Below are positions 42,768 to 53,142 of a DNA stretch of 53,413 bases, piece after piece. The stretch comes from Nostoc punctiforme NIES-2108 (GTDB lineage Bacteria > Cyanobacteriota > Cyanobacteriia > Cyanobacteriales > Nostocaceae): NCBI GenBank assembly GCA_003326195.1, contig LXQE01000166.1, positions 20,638 through 74,050 on the forward strand, given 5' to 3'. Each line of letters opens with the position of its first letter. The first letter of the stretch is position 1. The notes under the pieces are model-generated. The model worked only from the letters and a program-made list of their open reading frames with translations. It was not told the DNA's origin and ran no database searches. The translations under genes and the position numbers were made by a program.

Positions 42768-45298
42768 ATAGTCACACCTTAACTTACCAAAACGAACAGC
42801 GCCGCCAAGAAATCCGTAGGCAAAGAAAAAACGGGCTAGATTATGTAGAAGTTAGCGATGATTTGCGATCGCTATACGTTTACTTTTTAGGTTCAGTACC
42901 AGAAGACTTAAAAAAAGAGAATCTCCAGATTAAAGGCGGCCAGCGCATCCGCAATCTTCATGTGACTAATTTACAGGTAGAAAGTCCTCAAAATTGTGAG
43001 AGTTACTTAACAGTTAATCTTGACCAACCAGGTGATTTTTCTGTGTATACTTTGCGCTTGGTGTCATTAGATGAACAGGGCAAACCCACAGATCAACCAT
43101 ATCCTAATTTTGACCCGCGCTACTCCCAAGTAGAATTTAAATTCCGAGATGGGATCTGTAACATTGACATGGATTGTTTGCAACAGCAAACTTGTCCGCC
43201 AACACAACTAGTTGAACCAGCTATCAACTATTTGGCCAAAGATTATGCTAGTTTTCGCCAGTTGATTTTAGACCGCCTCTCCCTAGTAATGCCGGATTGG
43301 GAAGAACGTCATATTCCCGATTTAGGAATTACTTTAGTGGAAATCCTCGCTTATGTTGGCGATTATCTCAGCTACTATCAGGACGCTGTAGCCACAGAAG
43401 CTTATCTAGAAACTGCCCGCCAACGGATTTCTGTTCGCCGTCATGCCCGTCTGATCGATTATCCCATGCATGAGGGTTGTAATGCACGTACTTGGTTGTG
43501 GCTGGAGACAAGTATTGATATTTCCCTGGAAACAAAAAATTTCTACTTTATTACTAATCATAAAAACGCGCCTTCCTTTGGCACTATCTTAGAGGATATT
43601 CGCCACCTAGATGATGTTCCTCCTAACAGTTATGAAGTTTTTGAACCGCTAACGCCCTTACCGATTCATCTCTACAACGCTCATAACAAAATCTTATTTT
43701 ATACTTGGGGCGATGGTTCATGCTGTCTTTCTTATGGTTCCACAAGCGCTACATTAGTAGATGAATTTATACATCCCACACAGCCAGAGTGGGCAAATTC
43801 CTCTTCCCAACTTGAACATCAGCGAAAATTGCATCTAAAAATTGGTGACATCCTAATTTTTGAAGAAATTAGAAGTCCGAAAACAGGTATCCCAGAAGAT
43901 GCAGATATGAAGCATCGCCATGCTGTACGCTTGACAAATGTCAAGGCAAGTGTAGACGAACTTTACAATCAGCCAATTGTAGAAATCGAATGGGCAGAAG
44001 AAGACGCATTACCATTTCCCCTTTGTATTTCGGCAATAGTCCCACCAGATTGTCAGCTAGTTGATATTAGTGTTGCCAGAGGCAATGTGATTCTAGTCGA
44101 TCATGGACGCACTATTGAACGGGAAGATTTAGGAACTGTACCGGGAAAAGAGATAATTCACGAGTGCGAAGAGGAAGGCGAACCTAGAGAAATTTTAGTA
44201 GTTGGCGATCGCTTCCGTCCTACCTTGCAAAAAACGCCTTTAATTTTCAGTCAACCTCTGTCTAGAAAAAACCTCACCCAAGATGCTAAAAGTCTCTTAA
44301 TTCAAGACCCCCAGCAAGCATTACCCCAAATCCAACTTAGGAGTACTGGAAATCACTCTACTTGGACTCCCCAATACGACCTCATAGACAGCAACAATGA
44401 AGATCAACATTTTGTTGTGGAAATGGACAACGATGGACAAGCTCACTTGCGTTTTGGAGACGGTGAATTAGGAATCAAACCAGCAGCCAATACTCACTTT
44501 CAAGCAACTTACCGGGTAGGTAATGGACTTGCAGGTAATATTAGTGCTGAAGCGATTTCTTATATTGTTTTTCACAATGAACCAATTAGTGGTTCGACAT
44601 TGCAGCCACACCAGCCCTTAAGCGCTCAAGGTGGGACAGCACCCGAACCTCTATCTCAGGTGAAATTATATGCACCGCACCTATCTCACAAAAAATTAGA
44701 GCGTGCCATTACTGCTGATGACTACGCACAATTAGTAATGCAACATTTCCCAACAAAAGTTCAACAAGCAACAGCCACCTTACGCTGGACGGGCAGTGGG
44801 TATGAAGTCTGGGTGACAGTAGATCCCTTCAACAAAGAAACGGTAGATCGCAAATTACTGGAAAATATTACCACAGACCTAGAAAAATATCGTCGCATTG
44901 GTCATGATGTCATCGTTCAACGAGCAGCATACGTCTGTTTAGATATAGCGATGAGAGTTGATGTCAAATTTGACTATTTGCGCGGTCATGTCAAAGCTGC
45001 TTTACTGGATATTTTCAGTAACCGGATTTTACCTGATGGTCGGCGTGGTTTTTTCCATCCCGATAACTTGACTTTTGGGCAAGGAATTGCATTAAGTCAG
45101 ATTGTAGCTCAAGCTTATAGTGTTCCAGGCGTTGAAAGTGTCTCTATAACTAAATTAGAACGTCTTTTTGCAGGTGACAATCACGAGATTGAAGCAGGTT
45201 TTTTACCCATTGGTTCTTCGGAAATTGCCCGACTCGACAACAACCCCAACTTTCCCGAAAACGGTAAATTTACACTCGATTTGCGAGGTGGCAGATGA
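42764..45298 (+). CDS. Large baseplate J-like protein (Pvc11-like)
   Basis: The 844 residues belong to the putative baseplate assembly family with a gpJ-like core. INYLAKDYASFRQLILDRLS and DLGITLVEILAYVGDYLSYY mark the conserved N-terminal arm. HFQATYRVGNGLAGNISAEA and LERAITADDYAQLVMQHFP mark the J-like part. This is the main wedge component that widens when the sheath contracts. It overlaps the next gene by four bases. Confidence 0.9.
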   Translation: MNSHTLTYQNEQRRQEIRRQRKNGLDYVEVSDDLRSLYVYFLGSVPEDLKKENLQIKGGQRIRNLHVTNLQVESPQNCESYLTVNLDQPGDFSVYTLRLVSLDEQGKPTDQPYPNFDPRYSQVEFKFRDGICNIDMDCLQQQTCPPTQLVEPAINYLAKDYASFRQLILDRLSLVMPDWEERHIPDLGITLVEILAYVGDYLSYYQDAVATEAYLETARQRISVRRHARLIDYPMHEGCNARTWLWLETSIDISLETKNFYFITNHKNAPSFGTILEDIRHLDDVPPNSYEVFEPLTPLPIHLYNAHNKILFYTWGDGSCCLSYGSTSATLVDEFIHPTQPEWANSSSQLEHQRKLHLKIGDILIFEEIRSPKTGIPEDADMKHRHAVRLTNVKASVDELYNQPIVEIEWAEEDALPFPLCISAIVPPDCQLVDISVARGNVILVDHGRTIEREDLGTVPGKEIIHECEEEGEPREILVVGDRFRPTLQKTPLIFSQPLSRKNLTQDAKSLLIQDPQQALPQIQLRSTGNHSTWTPQYDLIDSNNEDQHFVVEMDNDGQAHLRFGDGELGIKPAANTHFQATYRVGNGLAGNISAEAISYIVFHNEPISGSTLQPHQPLSAQGGTAPEPLSQVKLYAPHLSHKKLERAITADDYAQLVMQHFPTKVQQATATLRWTGSGYEVWVTVDPFNKETVDRKLLENITTDLEKYRRIGHDVIVQRAAYVCLDIAMRVDVKFDYLRGHVKAALLDIFSNRILPDGRRGFFHPDNLTFGQGIALSQIVAQAYSVPGVESVSITKLERLFAGDNHEIEAGFLPIGSSEIARLDNNPNFPENGKFTLDLRGGR

Positions 45299-48177
45299 AA
45301 TTAAGTTGTAGCTGTAACTGTCATAACTATAAACCAAGCGATCTCTCTAGTTGTGGTTGCTGTGAAGGTGTCGAAATTATCACTCCCACATCAGTAGCAA
45401 ATCAACCTGGTTTTTCTACCCTAGCTTATCGAGTTGGAACCCATGCAAGCTTTTTCGAGACAATGAAAGCGCGTCTGGGTGAGAGCAAGTTTCCCTCACT
45501 CAAACATCTAAAAACCCGCGATCCTCAAGACACGTCTTTAGCTCTACTAGATGCTTGGGCTACTGTCGCAGACGTTCTAACATTTTATCAGGAACGCATA
45601 GCCAATGAAGGTTACTTACGCACTGCGATTGAGCGACGTTCCTTAGTAGAATTAGCTCGATTAGTAGACTATGCACATAGTCCCGGCGTCAGCGCCAGCG
45701 TTTATTTAGCTTTTACCCTAGAAGATGGTTACAATTTGGAAATTCCTGTTGGTTTGAGTAGCCAGAGTATACCTGATTCTAACGAATCGCCGGAATTTTT
45801 TGAAACATCCGAAAAACTGCAAGCTTATGCCCAGTTGAATCAACTCAAGCCCCGGATGAGTCAACCACAACAAGTTAATTCAACAACCGTTACCGAAATT
45901 GATAAGATTTATTTAGATGGTATAAATGCGAATCTCAAACCTAACGATCCACTTTTACTGATCTTTGGTGATGCTAAACAATTCATTCGCAAAATTCAAA
46001 TTATTGAGCCTCAAGCAGAGGAAAACCGGACAAAAATTACATTACAATTACTACCAAAAGTTACACAAAAATTAACTAATAAAAATTCAGAAAATACAAT
46101 AGAAGAAAGAATAAAACAATTAATCAAACTGCCATCCTTACAACCTGCCAATGCTCTAGAACTGGAGCGGACAAAACAACAGATTTTCTCTCCCGAAAAT
46201 ATTGATATGAATTTTCGGTTAATTAATAATACTTTAAATCCCGCTTCAAACACAGCAATATATCAAATTTTAACTAACAATCAAGTTAATTCTGCTAATC
46301 AGTTAAACCGAATTGAGTTTTTAGGAATCAAAGCTGCACCTTTCGGACATGACGTAGCTTTAAAGCCGATTTTTGACCAGCAAGGGCGAATTGAAAAATA
46401 TGAGGAATGGCAAATTGCAGATGTAAATGAGTCAACATCAAGCTCCTCTAGCACACTACCATCAGAATTACGAAATATCTTAGCCTTAGATGCTGAATAT
46501 GATGGAATTACACCTGGAAGTTACCTAGCGATTGAACGTGTAGATGTTAATGAAATTGAGATTTATCAAGTAATAAAAATTGAAAATATCTCTAAAATTG
46601 CCTATAACATAGTAGGAAGAATTACCCAACTCACTTTAGATAAGCCTTGGTTAAAAGAACAGGATACATCTTTAGATGTCATGCGTAAAACTACAGTGTA
46701 TCTCAAGAGTGAAGATTTGAATTTGGTGGAAAAACCAGTTGACCTGAAAGATGCACCAAGCGCTCAAAATTATATATCTGACCAGATGGAAATTGAACTA
46801 GACAATCTCTACGAAAATCTCCAGCCTGGACGTTGGTTGATTATCTCTGGCGAACGCGGTGATATATCCGATGTCAACGGTGTGTGGGCTAGCGAAGTTG
46901 TCATGCTGTCCGGCGTGAGACAGGATGTTAGTCAGAATTTAGTCAATGACAAACCGCATACATTCCTAAGATTTGCTAGACCTTTAGCTTATATTTACAA
47001 ACGAGAGACTGTTACTATCTATGGCAACGTAGTCAAAGCCACTCATGGCGAGACTCATACTGAAATACTGGGCAGTGGTGACGGTACTAAAGCAAATCAA
47101 CAATTTACCCTATCACTACCGCCCCTTAGCTATCTACCAGCACCTATCCCTAGTGGTGTTGCTAGCACTTTAGAAGTATATGTTAATGATGTCCGTTGGC
47201 AAGAAGTAGAAAATTTGATTGACTTAAGTCCAACAGACCGCGCTTATGTCACCCAAACTGATAGTGATGGCAATACAACTATTATCTTTGGCAATGGTGA
47301 ACATGGAGCTAGGTTGCCTAGTGGGATTGAAAATGTCAAAGCAGTCTACCGCGCTGGCACTGGCAAAAGTGGTAATGTTGCAGCAGAAAAAATTACGCAA
47401 CTGGCAATGCAACCTCTAGGTTTGAGTGGCGTACTCAACCCAATAGCAGCAACAGGAGGCGCAGACCCAGAAAGCGATTATGAAATACGCCGCAATGCAC
47501 CCGTTGGCATAACATCTCTCAACCGTGCAGTTTCCGTGCAGGACTATGCCAATTTTGCGCGTACTTTTACTGGAATTGGCAAATCAAATGCTCAACGTCT
47601 TTCAAATGGTTCGGAGCAAATTCTGCATATTACCATCGCTGGGGCTGATGATATTTATATTGATAGAAATTCAGATTTATATCGTAGTTTCGTACAAGCA
47701 TTATACCAGTTTGGCGACCCCTATCAGTCACTAAAAATAGATATGCGGGAACTAATGCTGTTAATTATCAGCGCCAATGTGCGAATCTTAGCAAATTATC
47801 AATGGGAATCTGTAGCATTGATAATTCGCACTGCGTTGTTTGATAAATTTAGCTTTGAACGTCAGGAACTAGGAGAAAATGTTGTCCTCAGCGGAGTTAT
47901 CAGCACGATTCAACAAGTACCTGGCGTAGACTACGTGGATGTAGATATTTTAGATACCGTTTCCGAAACTGAAGCCCAAAATCCAGGCATTTTAAATACC
48001 AAACTTCAAGAATTGGCAAAAGTAGGCAGCACTGGTGGAAATGGACAACCAAAACAATGGATTCCTGTAAACTTGGCTGTTTTTGATTCAACAATAAATC
48101 AACTTTTCCCGGCTCAATTAGCTATTCTCAACCCGAAAGTACCAGATACACTAATTCTGAAGGAGTTGAAATCATGA
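45295..48177 (+). CDS. Second large baseplate protein (Pvc12-like) with Cys-rich start
   Basis: The 960 residues are another member of the J-like baseplate group. The start is unusually rich in Cys (CSCNCH, then SSCGCCEGVEI), which could bind a metal. Next comes the conserved LALLDAWATVADVLTFYQER arm. The later part, IFGNGEHGARLPSGIENVKA and NRAVSVQDYANFARTFTGI, is the J-like core. With the preceding protein it would form the wedge of the baseplate. A long central insertion (about 170-430) is poorly conserved and Asn/Lys-rich. Confidence 0.87.
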   Translation: MKLSCSCNCHNYKPSDLSSCGCCEGVEIITPTSVANQPGFSTLAYRVGTHASFFETMKARLGESKFPSLKHLKTRDPQDTSLALLDAWATVADVLTFYQERIANEGYLRTAIERRSLVELARLVDYAHSPGVSASVYLAFTLEDGYNLEIPVGLSSQSIPDSNESPEFFETSEKLQAYAQLNQLKPRMSQPQQVNSTTVTEIDKIYLDGINANLKPNDPLLLIFGDAKQFIRKIQIIEPQAEENRTKITLQLLPKVTQKLTNKNSENTIEERIKQLIKLPSLQPANALELERTKQQIFSPENIDMNFRLINNTLNPASNTAIYQILTNNQVNSANQLNRIEFLGIKAAPFGHDVALKPIFDQQGRIEKYEEWQIADVNESTSSSSSTLPSELRNILALDAEYDGITPGSYLAIERVDVNEIEIYQVIKIENISKIAYNIVGRITQLTLDKPWLKEQDTSLDVMRKTTVYLKSEDLNLVEKPVDLKDAPSAQNYISDQMEIELDNLYENLQPGRWLIISGERGDISDVNGVWASEVVMLSGVRQDVSQNLVNDKPHTFLRFARPLAYIYKRETVTIYGNVVKATHGETHTEILGSGDGTKANQQFTLSLPPLSYLPAPIPSGVASTLEVYVNDVRWQEVENLIDLSPTDRAYVTQTDSDGNTTIIFGNGEHGARLPSGIENVKAVYRAGTGKSGNVAAEKITQLAMQPLGLSGVLNPIAATGGADPESDYEIRRNAPVGITSLNRAVSVQDYANFARTFTGIGKSNAQRLSNGSEQILHITIAGADDIYIDRNSDLYRSFVQALYQFGDPYQSLKIDMRELMLLIISANVRILANYQWESVALIIRTALFDKFSFERQELGENVVLSGVISTIQQVPGVDYVDVDILDTVSETEAQNPGILNTKLQELAKVGSTGGNGQPKQWIPVNLAVFDSTINQLFPAQLAILNPKVPDTLILKELKS

Positions 48178-50681
48178 GCAATTCCCCAGACCGTCTTTAT
48201 GAACTGTTGCCAGCCGTTTACCGCATACGTGATGCAGAACTTGGCTATCCCCTACGGGATTTATTACGTGTCATTGCTGAACAAGTAGATATTGTTGAAG
48301 CAGATATTACTCAACTCTATGAGAACTGGTTTATTGAAACTTGCCAAGATTGGGTAGTACCATACATTGGTGATTTAATTGGTTATCAAAGCGTTCATAG
48401 TTCTGGTACAAAACAGCAAGATAACAAGATTTTAAATCCTCGTCGGGAAGTAGCAAATACTATTCGCTATCGACGGCGCAAGGGGACGCTAGCTTTGTTG
48501 GAATTGCTGGCTGATAAAATAGCTGGCTGGCCGATACGAGTTGTAGAATTTGATCGGCTAGTTAGCAAAACACAGCATATCAATCACCTGCGTTCGTCAA
48601 CCTCAACAACATTAAATCTGCGTCAGGTGGATGGAATCACAAAGTTAAATAGCCCATTCGATGAATTAGCTCATACAGTAGATATCCACCATATTTCTTC
48701 ACAAGAGCAACCTGGAAAGTATAATACTCCAAATATTGGTATTTTTGTTTGGCGATTAAAAGCTTATTCTATGACTGTCACACCAGCTTTTTGTTTGGAA
48801 GAAGTTAGCTCTAACTGCTACACATTTAGTATTACGGGTAACGACACTCCGCTTTACACTCGTCCCCAATTAGCAAAAGATGCAACCCAAATTGATTGCG
48901 AATTAAATTTACCTATTCCCATTCAACGGCAAGTTTTGCAATCTCACAAAAGCGATTATTTTGATTCAAACCCAAATCCAGAAGAATTTACCAAAAGTTT
49001 GCAAGTCTGGAAAGGTGTTGGCTCAAAACTGCATCTAATCTCTCCAGAGCAAATTATTATTGCCGATCTGGGCGATTGGAATTATCAACTAGACCAAGAC
49101 TATATAGCAGTTGATCCAGAATTAGGCCGAATGATTTTTCCGATCCGCCAGTTACCAAAAAATGGTGTTTGGGTTTCTTATCATTATGGTTTCAGTGCTG
49201 ATATTGGTGGTGGCGAATATGACCGAACTTTGTTAGATTCTACAGCACATTTCTTACTTGATGTTGGTGATATTCAAGAGCCAGCAATTTTTAGCTCACA
49301 ACAAGATGCTTCTGCATTATCCGAGTTTTTGCGATCGCAATTTTCCAGTAATACCCAAAGGCTTTTGGATGCCTACACCAGTCCTCCTCCCGAATCGGCT
49401 TTAATTGCAGCTTTACTCCCAGAGCTAAATCAACTACTTTTAGGTGAAAGCCTCTATAATGAACAACGTTTTGCATCTATTACCTTGAGTACCAAAACTA
49501 AAAGTTTGGTTCAGCAAAATCTTCAAGGTAAAGAACTGATTCGCTGTAATCGGTTGCTATTAGAAGAAGCTTTTCCATCTCAAATCAGGAAACATTATGC
49601 TCATTACACCGTCAGTCAAACCTTACGAGGGAATTATCAAACTATTACCGAAGCAATCTCACAATGGCAGCGAGATAAACCCCATAATGCTGTAATTGAA
49701 ATTATTGATAGTGGTGTTTATGTAGAACGAATTAATATTGAACTGGAGAAAAATCAAAGTCTGCAATTACGTGCAGCTAACCACAAGCGTCCAGTGATTC
49801 GCATTCTCGATTGGAGAACTTCTTTAGGTGATGCTTTAAATGTTACAGTCGAGTCAGGAAGTTGCTTTGTTATCGATGGTTTATTAATTACTGGCCGGGG
49901 AGTGCATATAGAAGGTAATCCCACTGATTCTATTGTACAAAAACCAGTTACGATTATTATCCGTCATTCTACATTAGTACCTGGTTGGTCATTGCATTGT
50001 GACTGTGAACCCCGACGTTCTAGCGAGCCAAGTTTAGAGTTATTTAATATCAATGGATGTGTAGCGATCGCATATAGTATTATTGGCTCCATTCAGGTTA
50101 ACCAAGATGAGCTAGAGGCTGACCCTTTACCCATAAATATTAGCGATAGCATTATAGACGCTATCAGTATAGAAGGTGAAGCAATCGGTGCAGTGGGTTA
50201 TTATTCCATAGCCCATGTGCGCTTGACTATTGCACGTTGTACAGTCATTGGTCAGATTCAAGTACATGCAATTGATTTAGCAGAAAATAGTATTTTTAAC
50301 GGCATTATATTCGTTGCTCGTCGCCAACAAGGTTGTATCCGTTTCTGCTATGTGATGTCCAACTCACGCACACCACGTCGGTATAATTGTCAACCGGATT
50401 TAGTCGAGCAGATGGTTAGACAAAAAACAGAACTGATAGACGCAAAACAACTTTTCCCTAATCGCGTACAACCTCAATTCAACAGTACACGCTATGGCAC
50501 ACCTACTTACTGTCAGTTAGCCTCAACCTGTGCTGAGGAAATCAAATGTGGTGCTGATGATGAATCAGAAATGGGTGCTTTTCATAATTTATATCAGTCT
50601 CAAAAAGAGGCTAACCTACGCATCCGTCTAGACGAATATACACCCGCCAATACTGAAATTGGCATTATTTACGCTAGCTAA
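48174..50681 (+). CDS. Tail protein I-like baseplate protein with beta-helix
   Basis: The 835 residues begin with a tail-protein-I-like domain (RLYELLPAVYRIRDAELGYP, then YENWFIETCQDWVVPYIGDL), which sits at the baseplate edge and holds fibres. Residues of about 500-720 have short repeated strands (VIEIIDSGVYVERINIELEK, FVIDGLLITGRGVHIEGNP, VTIIIRHSTLVPGW) that look like a right-handed beta-helix, the fold of many fibre and receptor-binding proteins. It may be the part that contacts the target or anchor surface. It overlaps the previous gene by four bases. Confidence 0.78.
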   Translation: MSNSPDRLYELLPAVYRIRDAELGYPLRDLLRVIAEQVDIVEADITQLYENWFIETCQDWVVPYIGDLIGYQSVHSSGTKQQDNKILNPRREVANTIRYRRRKGTLALLELLADKIAGWPIRVVEFDRLVSKTQHINHLRSSTSTTLNLRQVDGITKLNSPFDELAHTVDIHHISSQEQPGKYNTPNIGIFVWRLKAYSMTVTPAFCLEEVSSNCYTFSITGNDTPLYTRPQLAKDATQIDCELNLPIPIQRQVLQSHKSDYFDSNPNPEEFTKSLQVWKGVGSKLHLISPEQIIIADLGDWNYQLDQDYIAVDPELGRMIFPIRQLPKNGVWVSYHYGFSADIGGGEYDRTLLDSTAHFLLDVGDIQEPAIFSSQQDASALSEFLRSQFSSNTQRLLDAYTSPPPESALIAALLPELNQLLLGESLYNEQRFASITLSTKTKSLVQQNLQGKELIRCNRLLLEEAFPSQIRKHYAHYTVSQTLRGNYQTITEAISQWQRDKPHNAVIEIIDSGVYVERINIELEKNQSLQLRAANHKRPVIRILDWRTSLGDALNVTVESGSCFVIDGLLITGRGVHIEGNPTDSIVQKPVTIIIRHSTLVPGWSLHCDCEPRRSSEPSLELFNINGCVAIAYSIIGSIQVNQDELEADPLPINISDSIIDAISIEGEAIGAVGYYSIAHVRLTIARCTVIGQIQVHAIDLAENSIFNGIIFVARRQQGCIRFCYVMSNSRTPRRYNCQPDLVEQMVRQKTELIDAKQLFPNRVQPQFNSTRYGTPTYCQLASTCAEEIKCGADDESEMGAFHNLYQSQKEANLRIRLDEYTPANTEIGIIYAS

Positions 50682-50691
50682 AGAGGATTTT

Positions 50692-53079
50692 ATGCAAGGA
50701 GAATTTAGAGGCGATTTTACTCGTGATACCTACGACAAGAGCAAGCATTTCTTGCGGGTATTAATGCAACAAGGTCGAGTGCAATTAGATGCAGACTTTA
50801 ACGAACAAACATCGATTTTACTGAATCGGCTGCAAACTTTAGCCAAAGATGTATTCGGATTACAAGGTGGGCCAGAACAGAATTGTGGTTTTGAATTTAT
50901 TGCCACTGAGGAGCAGATTAATAATATTAATAATATCAATGAGCAAGAAAAACAGAAATTAAAGCAACTGCTGCAATCTGAAAAGTATTTAATTGGCAAA
51001 GGCAACTATTATGTAGATGGGATACTTTGTGAAAATGAGGAATTTGTATCTTATTTTCACCAACCAGATTTTGCGCTGGAAGTTATAGATCATTGTAAAG
51101 TTCAATTAAATGGAGCGACATATCTTGTTTATCTTGATGTTTGGGAACGACATATAACCGCGATTGAAGATCGTGACGATCGCAAAATTAATATTCGTGA
51201 AGTTGCTTTAGGGGGAGCGGATACTGCAACTCGGTCTAAGTTAGTTTGGCAAGTCAAGCTGAGACAATTAAAAGATAATCAAGATATTGAAACACTTGCC
51301 AAGCAAGTTACCAAGGATAGCGATTATTTTCAGAGTGTGTTAGGTCAAGAATTATTGAAGCCGGGAAAAGGTGAACTTATTGCCAGAATTACAAAGCCTA
51401 GTTCTACAGGCATGAACGATCCATGTGTGATTCCCTTTAGTTCTAAATTTCGTGGTGCTGAAAACCATCTTTATCGGGCGGAAATTTTTAGAGTTTCCCC
51501 TGGTAATAATAATCAACTATCATTAGTCTGGTCACGCGAAAATAGCTCAATTGTTTTTCCGATTGTGGCATCTACTGAGAGCAATTCCTCAGTCCTTGTA
51601 TTCAAGCTAGAACATTTAGGCAAGGACAAACATTCTAGTTTATCAGCAGGTGATTGGGTGGAAATCATCGATGATGATTATGTACTGGAAAATAGCGATC
51701 GCCATCTACTAAAAGTTGAACAAATAGATCGCATTGAGAATCAAGTAATTCTCTCAGGAGATAGCAAGAGCAACACATTGGTTCCAGAAAAGCACCCTCT
51801 ATTACGCCGTTGGGACTCTGGAGAAGTCAAGGTAAATTTATCTAAGGTGAATAATAAATGGTTTCCCCTTGAGGATGGAATTGAGATTCAATTTCCAGCA
51901 GATACTCAAAATAACTTTTATCAAGTCGGTGATTATTGGTTAATTCCTGTGCGGACAGCTACAGGCAATGTAGAATGGCCTAAACGAAAAAATAAAGAAG
52001 GTAAATTAGAGCCTCAACCTCAACCACCGCACGGTATAGCTCATTATTATGCACCTCTAGCAGTAATTTTAGGTAATCCTAATAATGTCATAGTTCATGA
52101 TTGCCGAAGAAAGATCGGTAATCATGAAAACACTATACAATTTGTGAGTAGCAAAGATAATAATACCATACCAGCTAATTCTCAGGAAAATCCGGTAACA
52201 CCTATTAATCAGAAAGAAACTAATACACAAACAATAACAGAATTCAATCGCATTATCAATGCTAGTTGGCATCACGATCAAGTTTTGGAAGCTACGATTG
52301 CAGAAGTGCAAGAAAATTCTAGCAATCTTCCAGAGGATCAATTATTTAATTTAAAATCTCAGGATTTGAGAAATTTGTTTACTAAACTAGGTCTAGTAAT
52401 TCAGTTTCAAAAATCAGTAAGAATTGATAGTTTACATAAGAGTAGCATATCTGTTTTAGCTCATACGGATAATGTCTTGAAAGGTGAAGTATTTTATATA
52501 TTGCCAATGAAAGTTGAGCCAGTTCAAGTTAAAAAAAATGAACCAAAATCTATTCGTTGGGCTATTGGCAATGATATATTAGATAGTAATATCAATCTAA
52601 TTACAGAAGTTGAACCTTTAACAACTGAAAATAATGGTTACACTGAAGCTGTGAGATTAATTACGCCTGATGATTGGTCGCAAAAAGCCGTCTTTCACCA
52701 AAGTAATATCTATCAGTTTACTGTCTCATTGCATGGCGACTGGATTATGAATGAGGAACCATTATTTGATAGCGAAAATTTTAATTTACAAGGAGATTTA
52801 AATAAAGGTATTATTCCTGATGGATTACGTCAGCAGTTTCAAGAAAAAGGAAATTCACTTTCTCCAAATATTATTTGGTTTACGGAAAAGGAAAATTTAA
52901 AATGGCGCTTAGTCGATGGAGGTAAAATTTACATTCTTAAACTAGAAAACAATAAATTAACAGCTAGCAAAATTCAGGCATTGGATGGTAACAATATTTG
53001 GCCTGGTGTTCCTGAGCGGTTTAGTGGAAATGGCTCTGAAGGAGGTGACTGGGTAAGTATTATTCATATCAAAACTTGA
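50692..53079 (+). CDS. DUF6519-domain injection-system protein
   Basis: The ATG at 50692, with AGAGGA upstream, is preferred over an earlier in-frame ATG-like start inside the preceding gene (50659). The 795 residues begin MQGEFRGDFTRDTYDKSKHF, followed by VLMQQGRVQLDADFNEQTSI, the DUF6519 signature of proteins found at the end of eCIS operons. The long remainder is beta-rich and of unknown function. It may be a tail-fibre-like or anchoring part. It is the last visible gene of the operon; a minus-strand transposase remnant follows. Confidence 0.75.
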   Translation: MQGEFRGDFTRDTYDKSKHFLRVLMQQGRVQLDADFNEQTSILLNRLQTLAKDVFGLQGGPEQNCGFEFIATEEQINNINNINEQEKQKLKQLLQSEKYLIGKGNYYVDGILCENEEFVSYFHQPDFALEVIDHCKVQLNGATYLVYLDVWERHITAIEDRDDRKINIREVALGGADTATRSKLVWQVKLRQLKDNQDIETLAKQVTKDSDYFQSVLGQELLKPGKGELIARITKPSSTGMNDPCVIPFSSKFRGAENHLYRAEIFRVSPGNNNQLSLVWSRENSSIVFPIVASTESNSSVLVFKLEHLGKDKHSSLSAGDWVEIIDDDYVLENSDRHLLKVEQIDRIENQVILSGDSKSNTLVPEKHPLLRRWDSGEVKVNLSKVNNKWFPLEDGIEIQFPADTQNNFYQVGDYWLIPVRTATGNVEWPKRKNKEGKLEPQPQPPHGIAHYYAPLAVILGNPNNVIVHDCRRKIGNHENTIQFVSSKDNNTIPANSQENPVTPINQKETNTQTITEFNRIINASWHHDQVLEATIAEVQENSSNLPEDQLFNLKSQDLRNLFTKLGLVIQFQKSVRIDSLHKSSISVLAHTDNVLKGEVFYILPMKVEPVQVKKNEPKSIRWAIGNDILDSNINLITEVEPLTTENNGYTEAVRLITPDDWSQKAVFHQSNIYQFTVSLHGDWIMNEEPLFDSENFNLQGDLNKGIIPDGLRQQFQEKGNSLSPNIIWFTEKENLKWRLVDGGKIYILKLENNKLTASKIQALDGNNIWPGVPERFSGNGSEGGDWVSIIHIKT

Positions 53080-53142
53080 CTTGCAGAAATTGGCGCGAAT
53101 GCAGGAATAACGTTTCGGGAGCATCTCAGTTTTTGAAGTGGC

